In this document: positions 34,198-43,849 of the stretch, piece by piece | How the letters are laid out: the number at the start of each line of letters is the position of its first letter | How positions within the stretch are numbered: position 1 is the stretch's first letter | Assembly: GCF_002286965.1 (NCBI RefSeq) | Contig: NZ_NSKD01000001.1 | Span: 1 to 64,000 of the forward strand | DNA: 64,000 bases | Source of the DNA: Halovibrio salipaludis | GTDB taxonomy: Bacteria > Pseudomonadota > Gammaproteobacteria > Pseudomonadales > Oleiphilaceae | Reading direction: 5' to 3' | Notes under the pieces: generated by a model | Told to the model about the DNA's origin: nothing | The model's input: the letters and a program-made list of their open reading frames with translations, nothing else | Database searches by the model: none | Position numbers and translations under genes: made by a program

Positions 34198-36171
34198 ATG
34201 ATACATAAGCCCCGCTGGCGGCGCACCACACCCGTTCTGATCGCCACTTTCCAAGCCTGCACCGCACCAGTGCTGGCCCAGACCATGGCTCTGGAGCCGG
34301 TCGTGGTGACCACCTCCAGGATGGACACCCCCTACGAGGTGACCTCGGACCCGAAACAACCCCACGCTTCCCTGCCGGCGCAGGATGGTGGTGCGTACCT
34401 GGAATCGGTGACCGGCTTCAACGTCAGCCGCAAGGGCGGAACCAGTGGCGAGCCCGTCCTCCGGGGGCTGGGTGGCTCCCGGCTCAACATCTCCGCCAGC
34501 GGCGGCGCCATCCCCGGCGGCTGCCCCAGCCGCATGGACCCGCCAACCGCCTACATCTTCCCCCAGTCCTATGACCGGATCGAGATCACCAAAGGACCCC
34601 AGAGTGTCCGCCACGGCCCCGCTACTGCCGGCAGTGTGCGGTTCGAGCGTGACGCCCCGGACTTCTCTCAGACCACCACGCGTGGTTTTGCCAGCTTCAC
34701 TGCTGGCAGCCATGCCCGCAATGACATGGCCACGGACATCACCACCGGCGACGCTGACGGCTACGCCCGCTTCATCGGCACCCTCTCCTCGCAGGATGAC
34801 TATGAAGACGGCGGCGGCGAAACCGTCCACTCCCAGCACGAACGCTGGAGCACCAGCGCCATCGCCGGCTGGACCCCGGGCAGCGATACAGAGGTCGAGT
34901 TCAGCTATGACCGCAGTAACGCCGAAGCCGCTTACGATGACCGGAGCATGGATGGCACCGACTTTGACCGGACCGGTTACCGTCTCTCAGGCTCCCATGA
35001 GAATCTGGCCTCCTGGCTGCCCCGCGTAGAAGCCACCGCCTACTACAACAACGTGGATCATGTCATGGACAACTTCCGGCTCAGGGATCCGGGGAACATG
35101 GCTATGACACGCATCGTCAAACGCACCACCCTGGGCGGACGCCTTGCCGCTGACATGGCCCCGCTGCCCGGAATGGATATCCATGCGGGATTGGATTATG
35201 CCACCAATGAGCACGCGGACAGCGGCTCCCTCATGACCATGGGCAGCCCACTGGGCGGCGCCCGCTTCCGGAGTGCCCCGACACCGGAAACAGCCGAGTT
35301 CTCGGATACCGGCATCTTTGCAGACATGGAGCAACGCATCGGCGATGCCTCCTGGCTGACTCTGGGCCTGCGGGGTGACTACCACGAGGCGGAGGCATTG
35401 GAGACGGGCTTTGGTGAGGCCGTGCGGGGCCAGTCCGACCACCGCACCCAATGGAGCGGTTTCGGCCGTTACGAGGTCGCGCTTCATGATCTGCCACTGA
35501 ACCTGTATACCGGCCTGGGCCGCTCAGAACGCGCCCCTGATTTCTGGGAGCGGGAGCGGGATTTCGGCATTGGCAGTGAGACGCTGACCCAGGTGGATGC
35601 CGGCATCACCATTGACCACCCGCGCATCCAGGGTACAGTTGCCCTCTTCCACGGCTGGTATGACGACTACATCCTGATTACCGGTGGGGGTGACAGTGCT
35701 CGCAATGTGGATGCCGTCACCCGTGGCCTGGAGGCGGATGTCACAGTCACCCTGACCCCGGAACTCAGCCTGACCTCCAGCCTGGCCTGGACCCGCAGCA
35801 CCAATGACACCGGCAATGAACCGCTGGCACAGACTCCGCCCCTCGAGGGCACGCTCGGACTCGACTACGAGCAGGCGGGTTACTCCGCCGGTGTGCAGTG
35901 GCGCGGGGTCGCCCGCCAGGACCGTGTGGACGAGGGCAGCGGCACCATCTACAGCCTGGACACCCGGGAAACGCCGGGGTTCGCCACTGTTTCCCTCCAT
36001 GGCGGCATGCAGCTGTTCAGGGAGACGCGCCTGAGCGCTGGTATCGACAACGTCTTTGACCAGGAGTATGCGGAACACATCCAGAAGGGGTCCGCCGATC
36101 TTGGCGCAGGCAGCGAACCGATCAATGAGCCCGGCCGCATACTCTGGGCCAGCATCACCACGGAATTCTGA
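34198..36171 (+). CDS. TonB-dependent copper receptor (OprC/NosA family)
   Basis: The 657-aa outer-membrane protein has a signal peptide (about 1-28), a TonB box-like LEPVVVTTSR, a plug domain (about 50-150) and a 22-strand-type barrel ending in a C-terminal Phe. It carries C109-x3-M113 (GCPSRM) and H288-x-M290 (DHVMD). OprC of Pseudomonas binds copper through a CxxxM and an HxM pair with nearly the same spacing. NosA homologs supply copper for nitrous oxide reductase, which fits the nos cluster 1.3 kb downstream. AGGGAG precedes the ATG; the longer open frame has no ribosome site. Confidence 0.92.
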   Translation: MIHKPRWRRTTPVLIATFQACTAPVLAQTMALEPVVVTTSRMDTPYEVTSDPKQPHASLPAQDGGAYLESVTGFNVSRKGGTSGEPVLRGLGGSRLNISASGGAIPGGCPSRMDPPTAYIFPQSYDRIEITKGPQSVRHGPATAGSVRFERDAPDFSQTTTRGFASFTAGSHARNDMATDITTGDADGYARFIGTLSSQDDYEDGGGETVHSQHERWSTSAIAGWTPGSDTEVEFSYDRSNAEAAYDDRSMDGTDFDRTGYRLSGSHENLASWLPRVEATAYYNNVDHVMDNFRLRDPGNMAMTRIVKRTTLGGRLAADMAPLPGMDIHAGLDYATNEHADSGSLMTMGSPLGGARFRSAPTPETAEFSDTGIFADMEQRIGDASWLTLGLRGDYHEAEALETGFGEAVRGQSDHRTQWSGFGRYEVALHDLPLNLYTGLGRSERAPDFWERERDFGIGSETLTQVDAGITIDHPRIQGTVALFHGWYDDYILITGGGDSARNVDAVTRGLEADVTVTLTPELSLTSSLAWTRSTNDTGNEPLAQTPPLEGTLGLDYEQAGYSAGVQWRGVARQDRVDEGSGTIYSLDTRETPGFATVSLHGGMQLFRETRLSAGIDNVFDQEYAEHIQKGSADLGAGSEPINEPGRILWASITTEF

Positions 36172-36198
36172 GTTTCTCCCATGCCTCTCTCGGGAGTC

Positions 36199-36224
36199 GC
36201 CGGCCCACCCGGGCCGGCTTTTTT
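36199..36224 (+). terminator. Intrinsic terminator after the copper receptor gene
   Basis: GCCGGCCC (36199-36206) pairs perfectly with GGGCCGGC (36211-36218) over a 4-nt loop and is followed by six T residues, 28 bases after the stop codon. Confidence 0.92.
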
Positions 36225-36298
36225 CTCAACCCATCCTTAACATTCATCCCCGGTGCAGGTAATCTCGTCGGGCATTCTTATCCGGAGGGGAGCCATCC

Positions 36299-36997
36299 AT
36301 GGGCGGGATAGACAACATACTGGAGATCCACTCCCGGCGGGAGATTCAGGCCACAAGCCTATGGCTCCATGGTCAGGGTGCCGACTCCGAGGATCTGACA
36401 CCGCTGTTCAGGCACCTGGAGCAAGCCCGGGAACTGGGTCTGCGCTACCTTGCGCCGAACGCCCCGATGCGACGGCTTCAGGCACTGGAGGGCCGACTTG
36501 GAAGAGCCTGGTACGATGTGGCGGCAGCCGATGGCCCGGATCCCGACCCTGAGAGCCTTTCGGAAAGTGTCAGCCTGATCACGGGTCTGCTGGAGAACGA
36601 ACTGGAAGCCGGCCGGTCGGCAGAGCTGACTGTGGTTGGCGGTTTCTCGCAGGGGGGCGCCCTGGCCCTGGAGGCCGCACTGCAGTTTCCACAGGCTCTG
36701 GCGGGCATTGTCGTGCTTTCCGGGGAGCTGCTCCAGCCGGATACCCTGGCGCAGCGGATCCATCCAGCCAATGCGGCCACACCCATCCTGATGATCCACG
36801 GCGAAGAAGATCCGTTGATCCCGGTTCACGAAGCTGAGAGCAACCGCGACCAGCTGCTCTCCCTCGGGCTGCCTGTGGAGTGGCACAGACTGCCGCTGGG
36901 TCACGAGATCAGCATGGAAACCATCAGCCTCGTCGATGACTGGCTTCTGGCCCGTCTGAAAGCGCTGGGCGTCACTGCTGAACCACAGGCTCAGTAG
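36299..36997 (+). CDS. Carboxylesterase/phospholipase of the alpha/beta hydrolase fold
   Basis: The 232-aa protein matches the abhydrolase_2 (carboxylesterase/lysophospholipase) family: SLWLHGQGADSEDL near residue 20, nucleophile GFSQGG near 114, MIHGEEDPLIPV (Asp) near 165 and GHEIS (His) near 200. No signal peptide is present, so it is cytoplasmic. The substrate is unknown. Its stop interlocks with that of the convergent hypothetical gene (TCAGTAG). Confidence 0.9.
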   Translation: MGGIDNILEIHSRREIQATSLWLHGQGADSEDLTPLFRHLEQARELGLRYLAPNAPMRRLQALEGRLGRAWYDVAAADGPDPDPESLSESVSLITGLLENELEAGRSAELTVVGGFSQGGALALEAALQFPQALAGIVVLSGELLQPDTLAQRIHPANAATPILMIHGEEDPLIPVHEAESNRDQLLSLGLPVEWHRLPLGHEISMETISLVDDWLLARLKALGVTAEPQAQ

Positions 36998-37326
36998 CCG
37001 GGCATCAACCAGTCGCTGTCCGGCTCGTACCCCTGCTGGACGGCCTGCTCATAGCCTTCCAGGAAACAGGCCACGATCTCCCTGAGCGCCTCGTCCACGC
37101 TTCCATACCGGGCGTTCTCAGGCACCGCTGGCTCCTTCATGCCCGGTGCCTGGAGGTAATAGTTCTGGTCCGCTTCCACCCAGTCACCATTCACGCCTTC
37201 ATAAATCCAGACCCTTATGTTGGTCAGGATGCCTTCCAGTCGAAAGCAGTACTCCGCCACCAGTTTACGGGCACCCACAATGCTTTCCTGCCCGAGGATC
37301 CGGGCCACACCCGATGCGTCATTCAT
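36991..37326 (-). CDS. Hypothetical protein, 111 aa
   Basis: The frame starts at an ATG seven bases after GGAG; an upstream GTG would add three residues. The protein mixes beta strands (LTNIRVWIYEGVNGDWVEADQNYYLQ) with a C-terminal helix (SVDEALREIVACFLEGYEQAVQQG). It is acidic, soluble and of no family that I recognise. It is divergent from nosR, sharing the intergenic region with the FNR-like box. Confidence 0.6.
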   Translation of the reverse strand: MNDASGVARILGQESIVGARKLVAEYCFRLEGILTNIRVWIYEGVNGDWVEADQNYYLQAPGMKEPAVPENARYGSVDEALREIVACFLEGYEQAVQQGYEPDSDWLMPGY

Positions 37327-37396
37327 CACGTCCACTCCAGATTTTGCGTTTTCACTGTCTCAGGCCCATATTAGTTCATAGCAAATGAATCATTTC

Positions 37397-37410
37397 TTGC
37401 TGTATATCAA
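37397..37410. promoter_or_regulatory. FNR/DNR-like box upstream of nosR
   Basis: TTGCTGTATATCAA matches the FNR/DNR consensus TTGAT-N4-ATCAA at nine of ten specified positions. It lies 69 bases upstream of the chosen nosR ATG, a position suited to class II activation (box near -41.5). This fits control of nos genes by low oxygen or nitric oxide, as known in denitrifiers. Confidence 0.65.
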
Positions 37411-37478
37411 TGATGCGGAAAGTATTCGATGTCACTGTTGGCAGAGTCCAGCACACCACCAACCGGAGTTCGCTGCCC

Positions 37479-39617
37479 ATGAAGTTCCGGCACCCTCTCT
37501 GCTTTCTTCTGGCATTGATCCTTTCTGCCACTGTTCTGTCGGTGCCCGCCGAAACAGGATCGAAGGAGGCACGGAACCATTTTCCCGATGCTGAACGCAT
37601 TGAGGAAATGCCCGGGAAACAGCCCGCCATGGGCGCCTTCAGTGGAGACAAGCTTGTCGGGCTTGTTTTCGAAACGGTTGATTATGCTCCCATACCAGCC
37701 TACTCCGGGAAGCCCGTCAATATGCGCATCGCACTGAACGGCAGCGGCGAGATTGTTGGCGGTCAACTTCTCGAGCATGAAGAGCCGATCGTGCTGACGG
37801 GGATCCCGGAAAAGAAAATGGATCAGTTCTTTAACCAGTACATCGGGAAATCCATCCATGACCGCATGCGCGTGGGCATCTCCTCCCGCAAGCGCGAAGG
37901 CTACGATTACGTGGATGCGGTATCCGGGGCTACCGTCACCGTGGTGGTCATGGGCGATACCATCATGCGCGCCGCACGCATGGCCGCTGTCACACACGGC
38001 CTGATTGAAGAGGACGCCGTGGATCTGCGGGAACCGGCCACGGTCAAACCCAACACGTACAGTGAAGCCGGCTGGGAAGAGCTCCGCGAACAGGGAGCCA
38101 TCAGCAGACTGCACCTGACACGCGGCGAAGTGGACGACGCCTTTGAGGGAACGGAAGCGGCGGATGTGGACAGAGCCCCTGAGGAGGCACGGGATGACAC
38201 CTTCATCAACCTCTATGCAACCTACCTGAACACCCCTAACACGGGCCGCAACCTGCTGGGCAAGGAGCACTACCAGAAGCTCATGGAGCGCCTGGATGAC
38301 GGAGAGCACGCCATCATGCTCATGGCCGATGGCCGCTACTCATTCAAAGGCACCGGCTTTGTCCGGGGTGGTATCTTCGATCGCATCCAGATCAACCAGC
38401 GGGATACGTCCATCCAGTTCCGTGACAGCGATCTCGTCCGGGCCCCGGACTTCGTTCTGGAGGACATGCCCACCATCTCCGAAAAGGACATCTTCATTGT
38501 CCGCCAGCAGAACCGCTTCGATCCGGCAGCCCCCTGGGAACTTCAGCTCCGGGTCCGTCGCCAGTACGGGGCCCTGGACTCCACCTTTGTCAACTTCACG
38601 CTTGACTACGAGCCGGTGGAAGCATGGTTCAACATCCCCGACCGGAAAGCACTCAGCGAGGAAAGTGATCAGCCGCTCTGGGTCTCGGTCTGGCAGGACC
38701 GGCAGGTGCAGATCGCGGTTCTCGGGACCGGACTGGGGGTACTGGTGTTCATCCTGCTGTTCCAGGACTGGCTCGCCAAACGCCCACGGCTGCTGCATCC
38801 ACTGCGCATCGGCTTCCTGATCTACACCGTGGTGTTCATCGGGTGGTACGCCCTCGCCCAGCTCTCGGTCGTGAACATCTTCACCTTCACCAACGCCGTG
38901 TTCACGGACTTCAGCTGGACCACCTTCCTGATGGACCCGATGATGTTCATCATGTGGAGCTTCGTGGCCGCCACCCTGCTGTTCTGGGGCCGGGGCGTGT
39001 TCTGCGGCTGGCTCTGCCCCTTCGGCGCCATGCAGGAGCTCATCAACCTGGCTGCACGCAAGCTCAAGATACCGCAGTTTGATGTCCCGTTCGCCGTCCA
39101 CGAGCGGCTCTGGGCCCTGAAGTACCTGATCCTGCTGGTGCTGTTCGGCATCTCACTGCAGTCACTCGGCGCTGCGGAACAATACTCGGAAGTCGAGCCC
39201 TTCAAGACCGCCGTCACCCTGCACTGGCAGCGCGAGTGGGGCTATGTGCTCTACGCCGCCCTGCTGCTGGTCATCGGCATCTTCAACCACAAGTTCTACT
39301 GCCGCTATGTCTGCCCGCTGGGCGCCGGTCTCGCCATCCCGGCCCGCATCCGGCTCTTTGACTGGCTCAAGAGGCACAAGGAGTGCGGGTCTCCCTGTCA
39401 GATCTGCGCCAACGAATGCGAGATCGGGGCCATCCACCCGGACGGCCGGATCAACCCCAACGAATGCCATTACTGCCTGGACTGTCAGGTCACCTACTGG
39501 AACGACCAGAAGTGCCCTCCCATGATCCAGAAGCGTAAGAAGCGCGAGAAAATGGCACGCACGGACGCCGATGACAGCAAAAACAACCGAATACCCGCTG
39601 TCGAAGTAACCAGCTAG
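37479..39617 (+). CDS. nosR: Nitrous oxide reductase maturation/electron-transfer protein NosR
   Basis: The 712-aa protein has a signal peptide, a periplasmic FMN-binding domain with the flavinylation motif SGATVT near residue 150, several membrane helices (from about 410) and cytoplasmic CGWLCPFGA and CRYVCPLGA motifs. Two ferredoxin-type clusters follow at the C-terminus (CQICANECEIG, CHYCLDC). NosR passes electrons from quinol towards NosZ and is needed for its expression. The ATG at 37479 leaves the FNR-like box outside the coding region. No apbE/nosX flavin transferase is in the cluster. Confidence 0.96.
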   Translation: MKFRHPLCFLLALILSATVLSVPAETGSKEARNHFPDAERIEEMPGKQPAMGAFSGDKLVGLVFETVDYAPIPAYSGKPVNMRIALNGSGEIVGGQLLEHEEPIVLTGIPEKKMDQFFNQYIGKSIHDRMRVGISSRKREGYDYVDAVSGATVTVVVMGDTIMRAARMAAVTHGLIEEDAVDLREPATVKPNTYSEAGWEELREQGAISRLHLTRGEVDDAFEGTEAADVDRAPEEARDDTFINLYATYLNTPNTGRNLLGKEHYQKLMERLDDGEHAIMLMADGRYSFKGTGFVRGGIFDRIQINQRDTSIQFRDSDLVRAPDFVLEDMPTISEKDIFIVRQQNRFDPAAPWELQLRVRRQYGALDSTFVNFTLDYEPVEAWFNIPDRKALSEESDQPLWVSVWQDRQVQIAVLGTGLGVLVFILLFQDWLAKRPRLLHPLRIGFLIYTVVFIGWYALAQLSVVNIFTFTNAVFTDFSWTTFLMDPMMFIMWSFVAATLLFWGRGVFCGWLCPFGAMQELINLAARKLKIPQFDVPFAVHERLWALKYLILLVLFGISLQSLGAAEQYSEVEPFKTAVTLHWQREWGYVLYAALLLVIGIFNHKFYCRYVCPLGAGLAIPARIRLFDWLKRHKECGSPCQICANECEIGAIHPDGRINPNECHYCLDCQVTYWNDQKCPPMIQKRKKREKMARTDADDSKNNRIPAVEVTS

Positions 39618-39655
39618 GTACCCTACAACCAGAGAGAGGCAAGGGAGACAAAACC

Positions 39656-41569
39656 ATGACAAGACATGACAAGGACCATCCCCATAATGAGGCGAACGAG
39701 GAAGTCGCCAATCCGGGCCGACGCTCATTCCTGGGCGCCACGGCCACAGTCGGCGCGCTCGGTGTGACCGGTGGCACCGGCACCGCTTTGATGATGGGAA
39801 GCTCCGGCGAAGCCCGGGCTGCGGAGGGCGCCAAGAGCACCCACGTCCCCCTGGGTGAACTGGACGACTATTACGGCTTCTGGAGCGGAGGCCAGTCAGG
39901 TGAGGTACGCATCTACGGCGTCCCATCCATGCGGGAAATCATGCGGATTCCGGTCTTCAACTACTGCAGCGCTACCGGCTGGGGGATGACCAACGAATCC
40001 AAGCGGATCATGGGCGACAGCAACCGGTTCATGAACGGCGATGCCCACCACCCGCACCTGAGCTACACAGACGGCAGCCACGATGGCCGCTATCTCTACA
40101 TCAACGACAAGGCGAACTCCCGGGTCGCGCGTGTCCGGTTGGATGTATTCAAGACCGATGCCATGGTCACCATCCCCAACATCCAGTCCGTTCACGGCCT
40201 GCGCCTGCAGAAAGCGCCAAAGACCGGTTACGTGTTCGCCAATGGCGAATTCCACATTCCGCAGCCCAACGATGGGCGGGATCTGGACAACCCTGACAAC
40301 TACTGGTGCCTCTGGACTGCCGTGGATGGCGAGACTATGGAAGTCGCCTGGCAGGTCATGGTCGACGGCAATCTCGACAACATGGACGCGGACTACACCG
40401 GCAAATACGCCGCCGCCACCTGCTACAACTCGGAAAAGGGTGTAAATCTCAACGAGAAGATGCGCTCCGAACGTGACTGGGTAGTGGTGTTCAACATCGA
40501 GCGTATTGAGCAGGCCGTGAAGGATGGCAACTACACAACCATCGGCGACTCCGACGTACCCGTTGTGGACGGTCGGCATGGCTCCGAGGTCACGCGCTAT
40601 GTGCCCGTACCCAAGAACCCGCACGGCTGTAATACCTCCACTGACGGCAAATACTTCATCGCCGCAGGCAAGCTCTCGCCCACCGCGAGCATGATCGAGA
40701 TCAGCAGACTGGACGATCTTTTCGCCGGCAACCTCGAGAACGAACGCGATGTGATCGCCGCGGAGCCGGAACTGGGTCTTGGCCCGCTGCACACGACCTA
40801 CGATGGTCGCGGTAACGCCTATACGACGCTGTTCATTGATAGCCAGATCGTCAAATGGAACATGGAAAAGGCGGTCCGCAACTACAACGGCGAAGACGTG
40901 AACTACATCGTTCAGAAGCTGGATGTTCATTACCAGCCGGGCCATAACCACGCGACCCTGGCAGAATCCAAGGATGCCGATGGCCAGTGGCTGTTCTCAC
41001 TGAACAAGTTCTCCAAGGACCGTTTCCTGCCGGTGGGGCCGCTGCATCCGGAAAACGACCAGATGATCGACATCTCTGGTGAGGAAATGAAGCTCGTCCA
41101 CGACACGCCAACCTTCGCCGAGCCCCACGACACGGTGATCGTCCCCAGGGACATGATCACCACCAAGCAGGTCTGGGATCGGGATGACCCCTTCTTCGCC
41201 GAAACCGTGAAACGCGCGAACGAGGACGGCATCACTCTGGAGTCGGACAACAAGGTCATCCGGGATGGCAACCAGGTACGCGTCTACATGACCTCTTCCG
41301 CACCGCGCTATGGCCTCACTGAATTCCGGGTCAAGTCAGGGGACGAAGTCACTGTGACCGTCACAAACATTGATAAGGTGGAAGACCTCAGTCATGGTTT
41401 CTGTGTTGTGGACCATGGCGTTGTCATGGAGGTGAACCCGCAGCAGACCTCCTCCATCACGTTCACCGCCGGCTCCCCCGGGGTGTACTGGTACTACTGC
41501 AACTGGTTCTGCCACGCGCTTCACATGGAAATGGCCGGACGTATGCTGGTCGAACCCGCGGATTCCTGA
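39656..41569 (+). CDS. nosZ: Nitrous oxide reductase NosZ (clade I, Tat-exported)
   Basis: The 637-aa enzyme reduces N2O to N2 in the periplasm. A twin-arginine signal (GRRSFLG, Arg22-Arg23) marks a clade I enzyme exported folded by Tat; tatABC is in this window. CuZ-site histidines lie in DAHHPHLS and at later HG, HTTY, GHNH and PHD positions of a seven-bladed propeller. The C-terminal cupredoxin holds CuA in C615-x-W617-x-C619-x3-H623-x2-M626. The order nosRZDFYL is canonical. Confidence 0.97.
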   Translation: MTRHDKDHPHNEANEEVANPGRRSFLGATATVGALGVTGGTGTALMMGSSGEARAAEGAKSTHVPLGELDDYYGFWSGGQSGEVRIYGVPSMREIMRIPVFNYCSATGWGMTNESKRIMGDSNRFMNGDAHHPHLSYTDGSHDGRYLYINDKANSRVARVRLDVFKTDAMVTIPNIQSVHGLRLQKAPKTGYVFANGEFHIPQPNDGRDLDNPDNYWCLWTAVDGETMEVAWQVMVDGNLDNMDADYTGKYAAATCYNSEKGVNLNEKMRSERDWVVVFNIERIEQAVKDGNYTTIGDSDVPVVDGRHGSEVTRYVPVPKNPHGCNTSTDGKYFIAAGKLSPTASMIEISRLDDLFAGNLENERDVIAAEPELGLGPLHTTYDGRGNAYTTLFIDSQIVKWNMEKAVRNYNGEDVNYIVQKLDVHYQPGHNHATLAESKDADGQWLFSLNKFSKDRFLPVGPLHPENDQMIDISGEEMKLVHDTPTFAEPHDTVIVPRDMITTKQVWDRDDPFFAETVKRANEDGITLESDNKVIRDGNQVRVYMTSSAPRYGLTEFRVKSGDEVTVTVTNIDKVEDLSHGFCVVDHGVVMEVNPQQTSSITFTAGSPGVYWYYCNWFCHALHMEMAGRMLVEPADS

Positions 41570-41583
41570 TCCGCTGCACCACG

Positions 41584-41612
41584 GCCGGGCACATCGTGCC
41601 CGGTCCGTTTCT
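41584..41612 (+). terminator. Hairpin between nosZ and nosD
   Basis: CCGGGCAC (41585-41592) pairs perfectly with GTGCCCGG (41596-41603) across a 3-nt loop, followed by a T-rich stretch (GTTTCTT). It lies 14 bases after the nosZ stop. It could partly terminate transcription or stabilise nosZ mRNA, giving more NosZ than NosDFYL. Confidence 0.5.
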
Positions 41613-41621
41613 TCACCAACG

Positions 41622-42920
41622 GTGACAACCTTGAACCGAGCACAACGGTTTTGCAGTCTGTTGCTGGGTATGCTGCTCATGCCGGCCTGGACAATGGCCG
41701 CCATTCAGCCAGGACAGTTGGCAGAGGCACTCAGTAACGCCGAAAAGGGCGACACCCTGAAACTTGAACCCGGCCTCTTCCGAGGCCACTACCGGATTGA
41801 TACACCACTGACGCTTGAAGGAAGTCCGGGCACAATCCTGGATGGCAATGGTGACGGCACCATCCTGACCATAGCCGCACCGGAAGCCACGGTTCAGGAT
41901 CTGCTGCTGCGTAACAGTGGCCGTAACCTCACTGACCATGAATCAGCAATCTTCATTGAGACCCCGGGCCGCAATACCCACATCCGACGCAACCGGATTC
42001 TGGCCCAGGGCTTCGGGATCTGGGTCGACTCAGCCCCTGACGTGCTGGTCGAGCGCAACCGGATCACGGGCAATACCGACATACGGTCCCAGGACCGGGG
42101 TAACGGTATCCACCTCCACCACGTCAACGGCGCCATGATCCGGGACAATACAGTCTGCCACGCCCGCGATGGCATCTACATCAACGTCAGCGACGGCAAT
42201 ACGCTGGCGGAGAACCGGCTCTGCAACCAGCGCTATGGCATCCACTACATGTACTCCAACAGCAACACCGTCCGCGGCAACCAGAGCTGGGGCAATCGCA
42301 CCGGCTACGCCCTGATGCAATCCACCAGACTGGATGTCATCCACAACCGCTCGGAAAACGACAAGGGGTACGGATTACTGCTCAACTACATCACACAGTC
42401 GACGCTCAGGGATAACACTGCAGTCCGCATCCAATCCTCCACAACCCCTGGCGGCACCGAAAGTATTGAAGGCGGCGAGGGCAAGGCCCTGTTCATCTAC
42501 AACTCCCAGAAGAACCGGATCCATGGCAATACCCTGGCCCAAACGGCCGTCGGCATCCACATGACCGCCGGGTCCGAAAACAATGAGATCCACGGCAATT
42601 CGTTGATCAGTAACCGCACCCAGGTCAAATACGTCTCCAACCGCGCCCAGGAATGGTCAAAGGAAGGGCGCGGCAACTACTGGAGCGACTACATGGGGTG
42701 GGACATCAATGACGACGGCATCGGCGATGTTCCCTATGAACCCAACGATGCCGTCGACCGGATTCTCTGGACCTACCCCATGGCTCGCGTGCTGATGAAC
42801 AGCCCGGCGGTGGAACTCATGCGCTGGGTCCAGTCCGCCTTTCCAATCCTCAAACCCCAGGGTGTGAAGGACAGCCATCCGCTGATGCGGCCTCCGGAAA
42901 CGCAGGACCAACAGTCATGA
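41622..42920 (+). CDS. nosD: Periplasmic copper-cluster assembly protein NosD
   Basis: The 432-aa protein has a signal peptide and a right-handed beta-helix built from repeats of the type IRDNTVxxARDGIYI (CASH/PbH1 domains). NosD works with the NosFY ABC complex to deliver copper, from NosL, for the CuZ site of NosZ. The start is a GTG with a poor ribosome site; a TTG three codons later is an alternative. The stop overlaps nosF by four bases. Confidence 0.95.
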   Translation: MTTLNRAQRFCSLLLGMLLMPAWTMAAIQPGQLAEALSNAEKGDTLKLEPGLFRGHYRIDTPLTLEGSPGTILDGNGDGTILTIAAPEATVQDLLLRNSGRNLTDHESAIFIETPGRNTHIRRNRILAQGFGIWVDSAPDVLVERNRITGNTDIRSQDRGNGIHLHHVNGAMIRDNTVCHARDGIYINVSDGNTLAENRLCNQRYGIHYMYSNSNTVRGNQSWGNRTGYALMQSTRLDVIHNRSENDKGYGLLLNYITQSTLRDNTAVRIQSSTTPGGTESIEGGEGKALFIYNSQKNRIHGNTLAQTAVGIHMTAGSENNEIHGNSLISNRTQVKYVSNRAQEWSKEGRGNYWSDYMGWDINDDGIGDVPYEPNDAVDRILWTYPMARVLMNSPAVELMRWVQSAFPILKPQGVKDSHPLMRPPETQDQQS

Positions 42921-43849
42921 CCAATGCGGTGGACCTTGACCAGCTCAGCTGCCACTTCGGCGGCGTACACGCACTGACCAGCCTGGACCTCTCCCTCGGC
43001 GAGGGCGAGGTGCTCGGCCTGCTCGGGCACAACGGCGCCGGCAAATCCACAGCCATGAAACTGATCCTGGGCATTCTCAGCCCCACCTCCGGGCGGGTAC
43101 GGGTCTTCGGGGAGGATCCCAGGGGACCGGGATCGGGCCGGTTGCGACTTCAGCTCGGCTATCTTCCTGAAAACGTCAGCTTCTACGACAACCTCAGCGG
43201 CCGCGAGGTTCTGGCCTACTTCGCCCGCCTCAAGCGGGTGTCTCCGAAGGAAGTCACTCGGCTGCTGGGCCAGGTGGGCCTGGATCACGCCGCCAACCGC
43301 CGGGTCCGCACCTATTCCAAGGGCATGCGCCAGAGGCTGGGGCTGGCCCAGGCACTGCTTGGCGAACCCCGGCTGCTGCTTCTTGATGAACCCACCGTGG
43401 GGCTGGACCCCATGGCCACGCGGGATGTCTACCGCACCATGGACGAGCTGCGCGCCCGGGGAACCGGCATCATCATCAGCTCCCACGTGCTGCCCGGCAT
43501 CGAGCAGCACGTGGACCGGGTCGCCATTCTCGGGCGCGGCAGCCTGCTGGCGGAAGGCACCATCGAGGCCCTGCGCAGCCAGGCGGAGCTGCCGCTGACC
43601 ATCCGTGTGCGACGCCAGGCGGATGCCCGCTTCCCGGAGACCGGACTGCACCCGGCGATTCAGGAAGCCATCCCCGGCTCCGACAACAGCCTGGTTCTGA
43701 CGGTTCCAACCGGGGATAAACTCAGGGTGCTCAACGAGCTGCTCAACCTTCCCGGACTGGCGGATGTCTCGGTCGAACCACCGACCCTGGAGAGCCTGTA
43801 CGCCCATTTCGACACCGAGCTCAACGAGGGGGAAACCCGGTATGCATGA
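42917..43849 (+). CDS. nosF: ABC transporter ATP-binding protein NosF
   Basis: The 310-aa ATPase has Walker A GHNGAGKST near residue 38, signature YSKGMRQRLGLA near 135, Walker B LLLLDEPTVGLDP near 154 and a switch His in ISSHVL. It powers the NosDFY complex at the inner membrane. It overlaps nosD and nosY at its ends, indicating coupled translation. Confidence 0.96.
   Translation: MTNAVDLDQLSCHFGGVHALTSLDLSLGEGEVLGLLGHNGAGKSTAMKLILGILSPTSGRVRVFGEDPRGPGSGRLRLQLGYLPENVSFYDNLSGREVLAYFARLKRVSPKEVTRLLGQVGLDHAANRRVRTYSKGMRQRLGLAQALLGEPRLLLLDEPTVGLDPMATRDVYRTMDELRARGTGIIISSHVLPGIEQHVDRVAILGRGSLLAEGTIEALRSQAELPLTIRVRRQADARFPETGLHPAIQEAIPGSDNSLVLTVPTGDKLRVLNELLNLPGLADVSVEPPTLESLYAHFDTELNEGETRYA

Noticed and set aside
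42917-43849. Additional regulatory kinase or two-component genes within nos
   Set aside because: All frames between nosR and nosL are accounted for by the six standard genes; other frames are shadows.
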